64,000 nt of DNA from Deltaproteobacteria bacterium (GCA_020632995.1 JACKEN010000002.1:248001-312000); one strand, 5' to 3'. Positions 25,264 through 34,551 are shown, counted from the stretch's first letter. Notes: generated from the sequence alone by a model not told the origin. Made by a program: numbers and translations.

Positions 25264-27126
25264 TCAGTTGTTGCTCGAGTTCAGGATCCGGATGGGGCCG
25301 GTGTAGCTCGTCCGCGCCCGCTCCTCACCCAGCACCACCTCGAGCTCGAGCTCGATGGTGCCGGACTTCCCCACACCCAGGGGGATGTCCATGTCGTAGA
25401 GCAGGATGAAGCTCCCCGACAGGTAGCTCCGGGCGTCGGTCAGCGTCTGCTCGATGCCGAACGCGGTGGTGCTGTAGTAGCGGCCGTCCGTGAAGCGGTT
25501 GAGATCGTCGATGAGATCGAGGTTCGGCGCGTCGGAGGCGATTTCGAGGCCCACTACGTCCACCGGGTACACCGGGTCGTTGCGGTCGGTGTCGCCCTGC
25601 ACGTAGGCGAGGGTCACGTCCCAGGCCTGCAGCGCCTCGTCGCGGGTCCCCAGCGGCGGGTTGCTGGACACCACGACGATCCGGCCGTTCGTGGACTTGG
25701 CCTGCCGGAGCATCCGGGCCGCCTCGTCGATCCCCGCCAGGATGTCGGGGTCGTTCAGCAGGCCGCTCTGGTTGGCCAGGCCGAGGACCCCCTGGGCCAG
25801 CTCCTCACGCCGGTCCAGCTCTCGCAGGCCCGGGTCCAGGTCCGGCTTCGTCACCCCGATCCGGCGCGCGGTCTGGTCGAAGGCCACCACCCCCACCCGG
25901 TCCCGGCTCCGGAGCCCCCGGATGAAGCGCGCCGCCGCGTCGAAGCGTCGGGGCGGCGCCAGGTCGTTGCCGTCCTTGGCGTTGGCGGGCTGGGAGACGT
26001 CGAGCACCAGCACGATGTCCTGGGCCGGGCTCCGCACGTCGCCCTCCGCCCCGCGGTTGTGGGGTCGCGCGGTCGAGATCGGGGAGGGGCCGGGGTTCAG
26101 CTGGGCGGTGTCCTGGCCCACCTTCATCTCGGCCCGCAGGAAGGACACCATCTCGTGGGTGAGCCCGCCGGAGTGGCAGACCTCGGGCGGCTGGTCGGTG
26201 TCGGGGCAGATCCCCCGGCCGTCGATCCCGTAGGGTGAGATGTGGACGGCCACCGGGCCGCGCTGCCCGTTGGTGAGGGGCTCCCACGCGAAGGCGCCCA
26301 GGACGTCCACGCCCGCCAGCTCCGCGTCCGGCACCTTGAAGGACACCGGCGGGCTCTTGAAGCCGAGGAGGTCGCGAGTCTGGATCACGAGCTCGTCGTC
26401 GCCCTGGGCGTCGAGGTTGGTCACGGAGAACTGACCGACATCCGAGGCGATCTGGAGCTTGCGGCTCTGCGGGCTGCTGTACCCGACGCCGTTGAGGCGC
26501 CGGTTCACCACCTCGACCAGGGTATCCGGGGTCACGATCCCATTAACGCTCACGCGCCGGTCCTCATTCGGGCGTGTGATCGCGATCCGCGTGGGGTCGA
26601 TGGGGAGATACTCCAGCTCGTCGATCCCGCAGTCCCGGTCCAGGGAGCACTGGGTGGCGCCGGTCAGGGGATCCGGACAGGCGTGCTGGGCGTCGTTGTC
26701 CTCCTTGGTCTGGCAGGTGCCGGTGGGGAGGCAGCAGACGTAGTCGTCTACCGGCAGGGGCGTCGCGGGCACCTGCACATACAGAGGCTCACCCCGGGAC
26801 TTGCCCTTCGAGTCCTCGGAGCCGGCGATCTCCAGGAGGTCGCCCGAGATGGCGATGACGGTGAACTGGAATGAGCCATCGGCCTCGACCGGGGTGGTCG
26901 AGAAGCCCTCCGTCGGGTGGGAGCGGACCGAGACCCACTGCACCGAGGATGGGAAGGTGCCCGCCAGCCCACGCCCATGGGCCAGGCCGCCGGCCGGGAA
27001 GAAGACGAGCACCGAGTCCAGGTCCGGCGCGGGGATGTCGCTCCTGGGGGTTCCCCCGGTGCATGAGGCCGCCAGGGCCAGCACCGTCGAGAGGCCGATC
27101 GCTCCGCTGAAGCCGCGCACACCCAT
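25264..27126 (-). CDS. VWA-domain lipoprotein, degenerate MIDAS
   Basis: The lipobox lies in LALAASCTGG, so the mature protein begins at the Cys and is lipid-anchored. A Cys-rich segment (VCCLPTGTCQ, HACPDPLTGATQCSLDRDCG) is followed by beta-rich repeats (VSVNGIVTPDTLVEVVNRRL), a carboxypeptidase-regulatory-like pattern. The VWA domain begins DIVLVLDVSQPANAKDG and continues FIRGLRSRDRVGVVAFD and GRIVVVSSNPPLGTRDEA. The metal-binding DxSxS motif is only partly kept (DVSQP), so metal-dependent ligand binding may be lost. It is the first gene of the six-gene operon. A role as an envelope scaffold or sensor partner of the S41 protease is inference. Confidence 0.75.
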   Translation of the reverse strand: MGVRGFSGAIGLSTVLALAASCTGGTPRSDIPAPDLDSVLVFFPAGGLAHGRGLAGTFPSSVQWVSVRSHPTEGFSTTPVEADGSFQFTVIAISGDLLEIAGSEDSKGKSRGEPLYVQVPATPLPVDDYVCCLPTGTCQTKEDNDAQHACPDPLTGATQCSLDRDCGIDELEYLPIDPTRIAITRPNEDRRVSVNGIVTPDTLVEVVNRRLNGVGYSSPQSRKLQIASDVGQFSVTNLDAQGDDELVIQTRDLLGFKSPPVSFKVPDAELAGVDVLGAFAWEPLTNGQRGPVAVHISPYGIDGRGICPDTDQPPEVCHSGGLTHEMVSFLRAEMKVGQDTAQLNPGPSPISTARPHNRGAEGDVRSPAQDIVLVLDVSQPANAKDGNDLAPPRRFDAAARFIRGLRSRDRVGVVAFDQTARRIGVTKPDLDPGLRELDRREELAQGVLGLANQSGLLNDPDILAGIDEAARMLRQAKSTNGRIVVVSSNPPLGTRDEALQAWDVTLAYVQGDTDRNDPVYPVDVVGLEIASDAPNLDLIDDLNRFTDGRYYSTTAFGIEQTLTDARSYLSGSFILLYDMDIPLGVGKSGTIELELEVVLGEERARTSYTGPIRILNSSNN

Positions 27127-27283
27127 CGAACTTCGAATGGTATAGGAGCGCAGGCCCAGCGCTCAACCTGCGCCAGCGCTTTCTCTTGCCGGGTCGGACC
27201 AGATCGGCTACCGACCGCCCCTCGCCATGCCGGGCGCCGGGGCAGGGAGCCCCGGAGAGACCCGACGCGCGACAGAGGATGTC

Positions 27284-27706
27284 ATGAAGAAGAGCCCGAT
27301 GCAGACCGTGAAGGACAAGTTCGGTGGCCGCGCCGACCTGGTGGCCAAGCTGGTGCCCATGGTCGACAAGATGCACGGCGACGACAGCGACGACGCGGTG
27401 CGCTCCCGCCTGATGGGCCTCACCAACCAGAAGCTCCTGCGCCTGTACGCGGTGGAGCAGAAGGTCCGCGAGCGGTTCGGCGACAAGGACAAGCTGGTCC
27501 AGCACATCCTCGACGCCCGCAAGACCGCCGGCCACACCGCCGACGAGACCTACAAGGCCAAGATCAGCGGCTACTCGAAGGCCAAGCTCCTCGACCTGAG
27601 CAAGCAGAACCTCGGCCCCCGCCAGGTGAAGCTCACCCCCGAGCAGCGGATGGCGGCCAAGCGCGGCAAGAAGCAGATCGCCCGCGCCAAGGCCAAGATC
27701 GGCTAG
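27284..27706 (+). CDS. Small basic conserved-looking protein, unknown function
   Basis: A 140-residue protein without signal or membrane segment. It is helical and Lys-rich, with a repeated theme: LMGLTNQKLLRLYAVEQKVR in the middle and ISGYSKAKLLDLSKQNLGPR later, ending in a strongly basic tail RMAAKRGKKQIARAKAKIG. The basic tail could bind nucleic acid; that is inference. The ATG at 27284 is preceded by AGAGGA. It is divergent from the VWA lipoprotein and its stop overlaps the 3' end of the DUF2339 gene by four bases. Product not recognised. Confidence 0.65.
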   Translation: MKKSPMQTVKDKFGGRADLVAKLVPMVDKMHGDDSDDAVRSRLMGLTNQKLLRLYAVEQKVRERFGDKDKLVQHILDARKTAGHTADETYKAKISGYSKAKLLDLSKQNLGPRQVKLTPEQRMAAKRGKKQIARAKAKIG

Positions 27707-30700
27707 GCGTCCCCCTCCGGGGCTCGGCGGAGCAGGCGCACCGCCCACAGGCCGAGCCCCAACACCAGCACCGCCACCGCGATCCCGATGACCCCGCGGT
27801 ACTGCTCCGTGAGGGGCAGGGTGCGCTCCGGCCCCGGCTTGCCGTAGCGCGGGTTGGCGGTGAGCGGCCCGAGCCGCGCCTCCTGCAGCTCCGCCCGGCC
27901 GACCCTTCGACGCAGGATGTCTTGCAGGTCGAAGCGCGGCAGGTCGTCGTTCTCCTGCCCGACGTACACCGTGACCGGGCCCTCCGCCTCGGTGCGGAAC
28001 ACCAGCTCCTTCCGGCGCCATGAGCCCACCGCCCCGGTGATCTTGAGGGGCGGGTTGTCCTCGTCCCGCACCGTCACCTGGAAGTAGCGCTTGCCGGCCG
28101 GGCTGAGCGAGAGGGTGAGGTCCTCGCTCGGGGCCTCGCCGGCCACGCGGTACAGGACCCCCGAGCCCTCCACCGGCCACGCCTGCTTGTAGGCGGAGGC
28201 GGCCACCTCGGCCCGGCGGACCAGCTCGGCCGGGCTCTCGACCCGGAGCTGGATCCGCTCGATCGGCAGGCCGTCCTGCCCCGCGTCCAGGGTGATGATC
28301 GTGCTCTTGGCCGCGTCGTCCCGGGTGGTCTCGACGATGGTGAGCGGGTGCTCGTCCCACGGGGTGCGGGCGGGCGGGGGTCGGCACGACACCTGGGCGC
28401 CCTCGATGCGGGTGGTCTGGGCGTCGGGGTCGTCACCGAGGCTGACGCGCAGGTAGGGTTGCGCGCTGAGCGGGTAGCGGACGAGCCGCCGCCCGTACTG
28501 GGCCCCGCCCGCGCTCACCGCGTAGACCACCGCCCCGTGGGCCACGGTCTGGAACTCCTGGGGGGTGCTCCCGGTCTCCACCGTGACCCGGCGCAGGTAG
28601 GGCGCGGGGCCGCTCAGCTCCAGCTCCACCTCGCAGTGCTCGGTGCCGGTGGGCAGCTCGAAGGTGGCCCTGAAGCGCCCGTCGGGGAGGAGCCCGGGGT
28701 CGAGCAAGCGACCTTGCACCGAGCCGGTGGGGCGCTCCGGCGGGACGTCGCGCACGAGGAAGGGCACCATGCGCCCCTCGGCGTCGGCCAGCCGCAGGTC
28801 CTCGAGCCGGGGCCGGGTCTTGCTCTTGTCGAACAGCGGCGCCGGCACCACCAGGCGGTGATCGCCGGGCGGCCCGAGGCCCTCGAGCGGGGCCATGTGT
28901 TGGTAGCGGTAGGCCTCCACCGGGGGCCCGACCGGGGTGTCCTCGGCCCGGGCGGCGCCCGCGGCGAGGGCCACCAGGAAGAGGGCGGTGGTGGAGCTCA
29001 TGCCTTTGGTGAACAGCACCTTGAGCCTTGCGTACAGGAAACCGGACGTGAGGAGCAGGGCCCCGATGACGGTGAGGACCACCACCCGGGCGATCCGAGA
29101 CACCTTCCAGACGTCCCAGACCACGAGCTTGCCGATCGTGAGCAGGAGGAAGGCCAGCCCGAGATAGCGGTGGAAGGGGTCGCCCACCCCGAACCCGATG
29201 CCGAGGAGCGCGAGCCCCACCAGGCCGAGGACCACGGTGGCGGCCACGTCGAGGGTGGCCGCCTGGTCCACCCGCGCTGCCACCACCGTCTCCCAGAACA
29301 CCGAGAACTCCGCGTCGTCGAGGACCATGGGCGGGGCGGCGGGCAGGCTCGACAAGGCAGACTGCACCTCGGTGATCGCGAGGGCGGTGAGGGCGATGTA
29401 GCCGAGCACCATCACCAGGGCGCCGGTGGGGCGCAGGGCCTGGGCGCCGAGGCTCGGGGGCTCCTTCGGCGGGCCGGCGCGGCGGCTCGCCATGACCCCC
29501 GCCACGAGGAACGCGGCCCCGGTGCCGAGCAGGGCGTAGGCGCGGGGGTTGAAGAAGGTGGGGAAGGCCAGCACCCCTTCGGCGCCGCGGCTCCACTCGA
29601 AGGCGCGGAGCGCGGCGGCCGCGTCGGCGACGTCCACCGCCAACAGGCGCAGCACGGTGGCGGCCACCAGGAGCTGGAAGGCGGCCAGCCAGACCGAGGC
29701 CTGGGAGCGGGCGGCGAGGGTGCCCGCGATGGCGGCGAGGATGGCCCACAGCACCGTCACCGGCGCCCCGGAGAGCCCGAAGGCCACCGCGGCCGCGAAC
29801 AGGCCGAGGGCGAGGGCGGCGAGGGTGGAGGTCCAGTCCGCCCAGGCCGGGCCGCGTCCGGCCACCGCGGCCGCCATGCCCAGGCTGGCCGCGCCGGCGG
29901 CGGCGGTGAGGATCGCGCGGAGGGTGGGGGCATCGGCCCCGGTGGAGATCAGGCCCACCGCGAGCGCCCCGAGCGGGGCGAGGGCGCCCACCAGGATCGC
30001 GGCGAAGGCTGGCTTGCCGTCCTCGGACTCGGCGCGGTTCAGCCCCGCCACCGCGAACACCACCCCCCAGGTGGCGGCCATCGCGATGAGGCCCGGGTGC
30101 CAGGCGAGGGCGCGATCCTCGAGGGCGACGCCCGCCGCGGCGAGCAGCCCGAGGAGGGTCACGAGCTGGGCCACCAGGAGCAAGACGGGTTGACGGGCCC
30201 GGTGCGCGACGAAGGCCGCCCCGGCCGCCGCCGCCACCACCGCGACCGCGGTCTCGGTGACCCGCTCCTCGGGGAGCAACATCAGGCAGGCGAGCGCGGC
30301 GAAGCCGAGGATCGCGAGCTGGGTGCGGAGCGCGTCCGCCGCGCTCGGCACCGGGTTCCGGGCGAGGGCGTCCTTGATGAAGGCGACCGCGTACACCGCG
30401 GCCCACAGGCCGAGGAGGCCGAGGAGGATCAGCTGATCCGTGCCGCGCTGCTCCTGGCTGAGGCCGGCGAGCACGACGAAGGCCACCGCCATCGGGATCA
30501 CCAGCCAGCGGGTGGCGTCGAGCGCGCGCATCCCGAGCACGCTGGCGAGGCCCACCGCGAGGACCGCGATCCCGAGGGCGAGGGGCTGGTCGTAGAGCAG
30601 GGCGCAGACCGCCCCGTGCAGGAACACCGCGGCCACCGTGCCGAGGGGCACCACCCAGCCCTTGAGGCGGTCGAGGCGGCGCAGCCCCTCCGCGGTGAGG

Positions 30701-31800
30701 AACCACTGGGTGGAGAAGAGCGCGACGAAGAGCAGGGGCACCACCCTGGTGCCGAGCCCGAAGTAGGCGCCGATCAACTCCTCGGGCGGCTTGTCGCCGG
30801 CCCAGTGCTCGCCGCGCCAGTCGTGCACGTCGAAGAACTTGTCGTACCAGCCGAACGCCATCACCAGCACCCCGGCGACCGCGAGCCCGATCGCGACGCG
30901 AAAGCCGCGTTGCGCCGAGACGAAGAGCGCGCCGGAGGTGAGGAGCAAGAGGTACGAGAACAGGGCGAGGGGGCGGTCCTCGCCGGTGGACAGGAGCACC
31001 GGGGTCAGGAAGCCGGCCACGAGGACGAGGACGAGGATGGCCTCGCCGCGGTAGCGCCAGGCGAGGGCGCCGCCGAGGGCCATGATGACGGTGGTGGCGC
31101 CGAAGGCCACCTCGGTGGGCACGAGCTCGTACCAGGCGGCGCTGGCGTAGGCGGCCACGTAGAGCACGGCGAGGCCGACCCCGGACAGGGCGTGGATCCA
31201 GCCGGGCTTGGTGCGGGCCCGCAACAGCTCGGCCCCCACCAGCATGGCCACGCCCACCACGACCCCGGCGAGGACGCGGCCCGCCGGCCCGATCCACTCG
31301 TTGTCCACCGCGTACTTGAAGAAGTAGAGGACGCCGAGCACGAGCGCGCCCGCGCCGACCCGGGTGAAGAGGGTGGCGACCCGCTCCTCGAGCGGCACCG
31401 CCGGCTTGGGCGGCAGCGGGGAGGGGGCCCTGGGCCGCGGCGGAGGCGGCGCAACCGGGGTTGCGGCTTCTCGTGCAGGTGCGGTTGCGTCGGGCGCCTC
31501 GGTGGGTGGAGCGGCAGGGGCGGAGGGCGCGGTGGGGGCGTCCTCGGTGGGCTCCGGTGCGGGCGGTCGGGCCGCCTCGGGGGCGCGCGCGGGTGCGGCG
31601 AGCGCGGTGGGCTTGGGCGCGGCCTCCAGCGCCCGAACGCGCTGGTAGAGGTAGTCCAGCTTGTCCTCTTGCTGGCTGTTCACAAGCTCCAGGGCCTTGA
31701 TGCGAGATCGGGCCCGGAGCGCGACGATGAAGCTGACCACTGGGAGCACCAGCAGGCCGAGCCCCACCACCACCGCCACAAAGGCGAGGAAGTCGTCCAC
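27703..31800 (-). CDS. DUF2339-DUF3999 fusion membrane protein
   Basis: Residues 1-940 form a DUF2339 protein: an N-terminal helix, a coiled coil (ALELVNSQQEDKLDYLYQRV), a Pro/Ala-rich linker, and then about 25 hydrophobic helices ending FLYARLKVLFTKG. Without a stop codon the frame continues into MSSTTALFLVALAAGAARAE, which looks like a signal peptide, and then a DUF3999 domain (HMAPLEGLGPPGDHRLVVPA, RFDLQDILRR) with a final membrane helix (GVIGIAVAVLVLGLGLWAV). In many bacteria these are two adjacent genes, so this is a fusion or a missed ATGA overlap: the +1 frame has a TGA inside the ATGAGC at the junction. DUF3999 would face the periplasm. Function is unknown for both families. Confidence 0.82.
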   Translation of the reverse strand: MDDFLAFVAVVVGLGLLVLPVVSFIVALRARSRIKALELVNSQQEDKLDYLYQRVRALEAAPKPTALAAPARAPEAARPPAPEPTEDAPTAPSAPAAPPTEAPDATAPAREAATPVAPPPPRPRAPSPLPPKPAVPLEERVATLFTRVGAGALVLGVLYFFKYAVDNEWIGPAGRVLAGVVVGVAMLVGAELLRARTKPGWIHALSGVGLAVLYVAAYASAAWYELVPTEVAFGATTVIMALGGALAWRYRGEAILVLVLVAGFLTPVLLSTGEDRPLALFSYLLLLTSGALFVSAQRGFRVAIGLAVAGVLVMAFGWYDKFFDVHDWRGEHWAGDKPPEELIGAYFGLGTRVVPLLFVALFSTQWFLTAEGLRRLDRLKGWVVPLGTVAAVFLHGAVCALLYDQPLALGIAVLAVGLASVLGMRALDATRWLVIPMAVAFVVLAGLSQEQRGTDQLILLGLLGLWAAVYAVAFIKDALARNPVPSAADALRTQLAILGFAALACLMLLPEERVTETAVAVVAAAAGAAFVAHRARQPVLLLVAQLVTLLGLLAAAGVALEDRALAWHPGLIAMAATWGVVFAVAGLNRAESEDGKPAFAAILVGALAPLGALAVGLISTGADAPTLRAILTAAAGAASLGMAAAVAGRGPAWADWTSTLAALALGLFAAAVAFGLSGAPVTVLWAILAAIAGTLAARSQASVWLAAFQLLVAATVLRLLAVDVADAAAALRAFEWSRGAEGVLAFPTFFNPRAYALLGTGAAFLVAGVMASRRAGPPKEPPSLGAQALRPTGALVMVLGYIALTALAITEVQSALSSLPAAPPMVLDDAEFSVFWETVVAARVDQAATLDVAATVVLGLVGLALLGIGFGVGDPFHRYLGLAFLLLTIGKLVVWDVWKVSRIARVVVLTVIGALLLTSGFLYARLKVLFTKGMSSTTALFLVALAAGAARAEDTPVGPPVEAYRYQHMAPLEGLGPPGDHRLVVPAPLFDKSKTRPRLEDLRLADAEGRMVPFLVRDVPPERPTGSVQGRLLDPGLLPDGRFRATFELPTGTEHCEVELELSGPAPYLRRVTVETGSTPQEFQTVAHGAVVYAVSAGGAQYGRRLVRYPLSAQPYLRVSLGDDPDAQTTRIEGAQVSCRPPPARTPWDEHPLTIVETTRDDAAKSTIITLDAGQDGLPIERIQLRVESPAELVRRAEVAASAYKQAWPVEGSGVLYRVAGEAPSEDLTLSLSPAGKRYFQVTVRDEDNPPLKITGAVGSWRRKELVFRTEAEGPVTVYVGQENDDLPRFDLQDILRRRVGRAELQEARLGPLTANPRYGKPGPERTLPLTEQYRGVIGIAVAVLVLGLGLWAVRLLRRAPEGDA

Positions 31801-31853
31801 GGGCGCACTCTACCCGGGGTTGCGCCGCGCACAAATCGCCCGAGCGGCGTTAC

Positions 31854-32903
31854 TCAGGCCCGACGGAGGAGCGCCTGGGGGAGCCCTGGGTAGGCGCCGC
31901 TGGTCCAGAACCGGAGCAGGGTGGGGTCGGTGCGGGGGTCGATGCGGGGCAGATCGTAGGGATCCGTGCCCGGGCGCACCAGGAAGCGGTCGCTGGGGCC
32001 GGTGGCGGAGCGGTAGCCGAGGGCGCGGACGAGGTCGCGGGTCTCGGGGGTGTTGCGGGAGTAGGGGAACGAGAAGTGCTGGGCGTCACGCCCGGTGTGG
32101 GCCTTGATCTGGTCCCGGGCGTCGACCAGCTGCTGGCGCGCGGTCTCGAGGCCGCAGCGGGACATGTCGAGGTGGTCGACGGTGTGGACGCCGAGGTCGA
32201 TGTTCCCGAAGCGCTCGGCCAGCGCCTTCGCGTCGGCCCAGCGCAGGGTGAGCCGCGGGGTGCGCTCGGCCGGTGCAAGCTGGCCTTCGATCTTTGCGAG
32301 GAGGTCGGCGCGCTCGGCCCGCGTGGAGGTGATGAAGACGCCCGACAGCTCGAGGAACGCGCGCAGGCGCTCCGCCGCGACGCTCAGATCGTAGCGCTTG
32401 CTCGCCACCGCGAGGGCCTGTCGCTGCCGGCTGCGGAAGAGGTTGTAGAGGCGGTCCACCCACTGGCTCTCGCCCGCCTCGACGTAGCCGGTGGCGAGGT
32501 AGATGGTGGCGGGGGCCTCGTAGCGGGCCAGCAGGGGCGCGGCGACGGTGAGGTTGTCGAGGTAGCCGTCGTCGAAGGTGAGCACCACGGTGCCGGGGGC
32601 GGGGGTCTCGCCGCGGCCCAGCGCGTCGATCAGGGCGCCCATCGAGATGAGGGTGCGGTTGGCCTTGAGCCAGCGGAGCTGGGCCTCGAAGCGCGCGGGG
32701 GTCATGTGCCAGGCCGGATCCACGAAGCGCGCGTGGGGCGCGTCGGCCACCGAGTGGTACATGAGGATGATCGCGCCGCCGCCCGCCGCCCGCGCGTACA
32801 CGCTCGCCGCCCCGCTGAGGTAGAGCGCACGCTCGACCGCCCAGCGGGCCCGCCGCTTCAAGGAGGGTGGGGGGAGGGTGAGGATCTCGTCCGCGCGCTG
32901 CAT
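31854..32903 (-). CDS. Polysaccharide deacetylase (NodB-type, CE4)
   Basis: A CE4 deacetylase that removes acyl groups from cell wall or capsule sugars. The catalytic motif TFDDGY in GTVVLTFDDGYLDNLTVA contains the base and metal Asp, and HTVDHLDMS supplies the two zinc-binding His. A third motif is visible as FSFPYSRNTPETRDLV. An insert of about 100 residues (residues 150-235) separates motifs 1 and 2. The N-terminal AIILMYHSVADAP is typical of the wider family that acts on exopolysaccharide. No clear signal peptide is present, so the site of action is uncertain. A 21-bp repeat that recurs upstream of the RCC1 gene lies 26 bases before its ATG. Confidence 0.85.
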   Translation of the reverse strand: MQRADEILTLPPPSLKRRARWAVERALYLSGAASVYARAAGGGAIILMYHSVADAPHARFVDPAWHMTPARFEAQLRWLKANRTLISMGALIDALGRGETPAPGTVVLTFDDGYLDNLTVAAPLLARYEAPATIYLATGYVEAGESQWVDRLYNLFRSRQRQALAVASKRYDLSVAAERLRAFLELSGVFITSTRAERADLLAKIEGQLAPAERTPRLTLRWADAKALAERFGNIDLGVHTVDHLDMSRCGLETARQQLVDARDQIKAHTGRDAQHFSFPYSRNTPETRDLVRALGYRSATGPSDRFLVRPGTDPYDLPRIDPRTDPTLLRFWTSGAYPGLPQALLRRA

Positions 32904-32928
32904 CGGGCCCAGTCCAGCGAAGCCTACC

Positions 32929-32949
32929 AGGCCCCGAGCGGCAAGGGCG
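32929..32949. repeat. 21-bp direct repeat, copy 1
   Basis: This 21-mer (core GGCCCCGAGCGGCAAGGGCG) is identical to 36941-36961. Both copies lie a short distance (26 and 14 bases) upstream of a minus-strand gene and in the same orientation, so they could be a shared promoter or leader element. Together they also bracket the zincin / small-protein / RCC1 block, which could mean a cassette boundary. Confidence 0.6.
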
Positions 32950-32954
32950 ATCTG

Positions 32955-33057
32955 CCGGACAGGTGATCAGTGCATCTGTCCGGGGCGTCCGTCCGGCGTC
33001 CGGGAGCCGCGCCGGACAGGTTGCATGTTCAGGCGGGATCCCCCAGTGATTCCCGCC
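32955..33057. promoter_or_regulatory. Cluster of inverted repeats between deacetylase and zincin genes
   Basis: CCGGACAG (32955-32962) and CTGTCCGG (32976-32983) form a perfect palindrome with a 13-base spacer, and a third copy of CCGGACAG sits at 33012-33019. A further pair, GGCGGGA (33032-33038) and TCCCGCC (33051-33057), follows. This is a divergent intergenic region, so the repeats are operator candidates for one or both genes. No regulator was found next to them. Confidence 0.4.
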
Positions 33058-33096
33058 CGCGTCGAGGGTGGCCCGCCCCGTGCTCATCCGTGGTGG

Positions 33097-34272
33097 ATGC
33101 GCGGCGTCACCGGCTTCGGCGTGGACTCTCCCTGGCACCAGCCCGTGCGGGCCTCCGTGCCGGCCATCCCGGCGCGGCCGATGGTGCAATCAGACTTGCG
33201 ACCGGCGGGCCCGCACGGGATCGGCCCGAGGCCCTCCGCCGCGGTGGCGAGCCGCTCGGTGCTGGCGGCCCGGGCGTCGACAGCGCGGACGAAGCGGAGG
33301 GCGCCAGCGGAGGAGGACTACGTCCCCGGGTTCCGCGACACCGTGGGCTGGTCGCGGGAGGTGGAGCGGCCGGAGGCGTGGCAGACCCACTGGCCGGTGA
33401 TCGAGGCGGGCGCCCGGTGCATGGAGCGCCTCGCGCCAGGACTCGGGGCGACGCTGGCGCGGACCCTCAGCCCCGACCCCGCGAAGGCCGCGCGCCTGGT
33501 CGAGCTCGACCGGGAGATCCTCCAGCTCGCGCGCCGGCCCGCACGGAGCGCGGAGCAGGGCGAGGGCAAGAACGCCCGCCTCATGGACCGGGTCACGGAG
33601 CGCCACGAGGTGTGGCTCGATCTCGAAGACGAGGTGACCCGGGCCCGCCGCGCCGTGGCCCCGCAGCTGGCTCGGCTCCTCATGCGCTTGATGATGCGCG
33701 AGGACGCGCGAGCCGCAAGCAAGGTTGCGGAGCGCATCCGCCTGCACGAGTGCGCCCGAGGGGTGGCCGACCCGGTGCGCCTGCGCACCTGGGTCCGCGC
33801 CTGCTGCCGCCTCCTCGGCCCCCTCACCCCCGACCCGACCCGGGTCGCGATGACCCACACCCGCACCCGCGCCTCCTACGACCCGCTCCGCGGGGTGGTC
33901 GACGTGGGCGACCACCCCGAGGCCTCCACCATCTTCCACGAGCTCGGCCACGCGGTGGAGTTCGCCCAGCCCGCGGTGGCCAGCGCCCTCATCACCTGGC
34001 GCGAGGCCCGGGCCAGGAAGGCCGGCTTCGAGGGCAAGCTGTTGCGCCTCCGCGACGTCCACCCCGGCGTGGGCTACGGCCCCTCCGAGCGCGCCGTCCC
34101 CGACCACTTCGTCTCCGACTACGTGGGCAAGGTCTACGACACCGGCGCGACCGAGGTCCTCGCGATGGGCCTCGAGCACTTCGCCTCCGGCGCCCGCATG
34201 GCCCAGCTCTACGAGCGCGACCCCGAGCACTTCCTCCTCATCCTCGGCCTCCTCGACGGAGGTCTGCGATGA
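33097..34272 (+). CDS. Zincin-like metallopeptidase (HELGH), phage/toxin-type fold
   Basis: The C-terminal half carries PEASTIFHELGHAVEFAQP, an HExxH zinc motif, followed by DHFVSDYVGKVYDTGATEVL and AMGLEHFASGA. The pattern of HExxH, then a loop with an acidic ATE(V/I)xxMGLE segment, is seen in zincin domains attached to phage head-morphogenesis proteins and to polymorphic toxins. The N-terminal region is helical (LVELDREILQLARR, EVWLDLEDEVTRARRAVA) with no signal peptide. ATG 33097 gives 391 residues; ATG 33181 is an alternative, and no strong ribosome site decides it. The gene overlaps the following 89-residue gene (ATGA), suggesting co-expression. The toxin or phage origin is inference. 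Confidence 0.65.
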   Translation: MRGVTGFGVDSPWHQPVRASVPAIPARPMVQSDLRPAGPHGIGPRPSAAVASRSVLAARASTARTKRRAPAEEDYVPGFRDTVGWSREVERPEAWQTHWPVIEAGARCMERLAPGLGATLARTLSPDPAKAARLVELDREILQLARRPARSAEQGEGKNARLMDRVTERHEVWLDLEDEVTRARRAVAPQLARLLMRLMMREDARAASKVAERIRLHECARGVADPVRLRTWVRACCRLLGPLTPDPTRVAMTHTRTRASYDPLRGVVDVGDHPEASTIFHELGHAVEFAQPAVASALITWREARARKAGFEGKLLRLRDVHPGVGYGPSERAVPDHFVSDYVGKVYDTGATEVLAMGLEHFASGARMAQLYERDPEHFLLILGLLDGGLR

Positions 34273-34538
34273 TCCGCTTCCGCGTCACCGCCCGTTGCCC
34301 GGTGCCCTTGCCCCACCTCCCGGCGGTGACGATCACCCTGGTGGCGGATCCTGGCCTGCAAGGCCTCTTGCTCGTCGAGGGCGACGACCCGAGGTTCGTG
34401 GCGGCGGTGCGGGAGCGCCTGCGGGGGTCGTACGGGGTGCGGGGGCGGCTGCTGGGCGGCTGGGTGACGCCGGAGGATCTGCTCTGCGCGATGCAGGGGG
34501 AGGCGATGATGGACTTGAGGCCGAAGCGGGTGGTGTAG
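34269..34538 (+). CDS. Small protein coupled to the zincin gene
   Basis: An 89-residue protein starting at an ATG that overlaps the zincin stop (ATGA). It opens with beta strands (MIRFRVTARCPVPLPHLPAV, TITLVADPGLQGLLLVEGD) and ends GGWVTPEDLLCAMQGEAMMDL. No family was recognised. Tight coupling suggests a paired function with the zincin, such as a cofactor or a protective partner; nothing in its own sequence proves this. It is convergent with the RCC1 gene, 13 bases away. Confidence 0.6.
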   Translation: MIRFRVTARCPVPLPHLPAVTITLVADPGLQGLLLVEGDDPRFVAAVRERLRGSYGVRGRLLGGWVTPEDLLCAMQGEAMMDLRPKRVV

Positions 34539-34551
34539 CGGGGAATGGCGC

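Noticed and set aside
28348..31893. Long plus-strand open frame opposite the DUF2339-DUF3999 gene
   Set aside because: His/Glu/Gly-rich shadow with no domain; the minus frame has membrane helices and family features.
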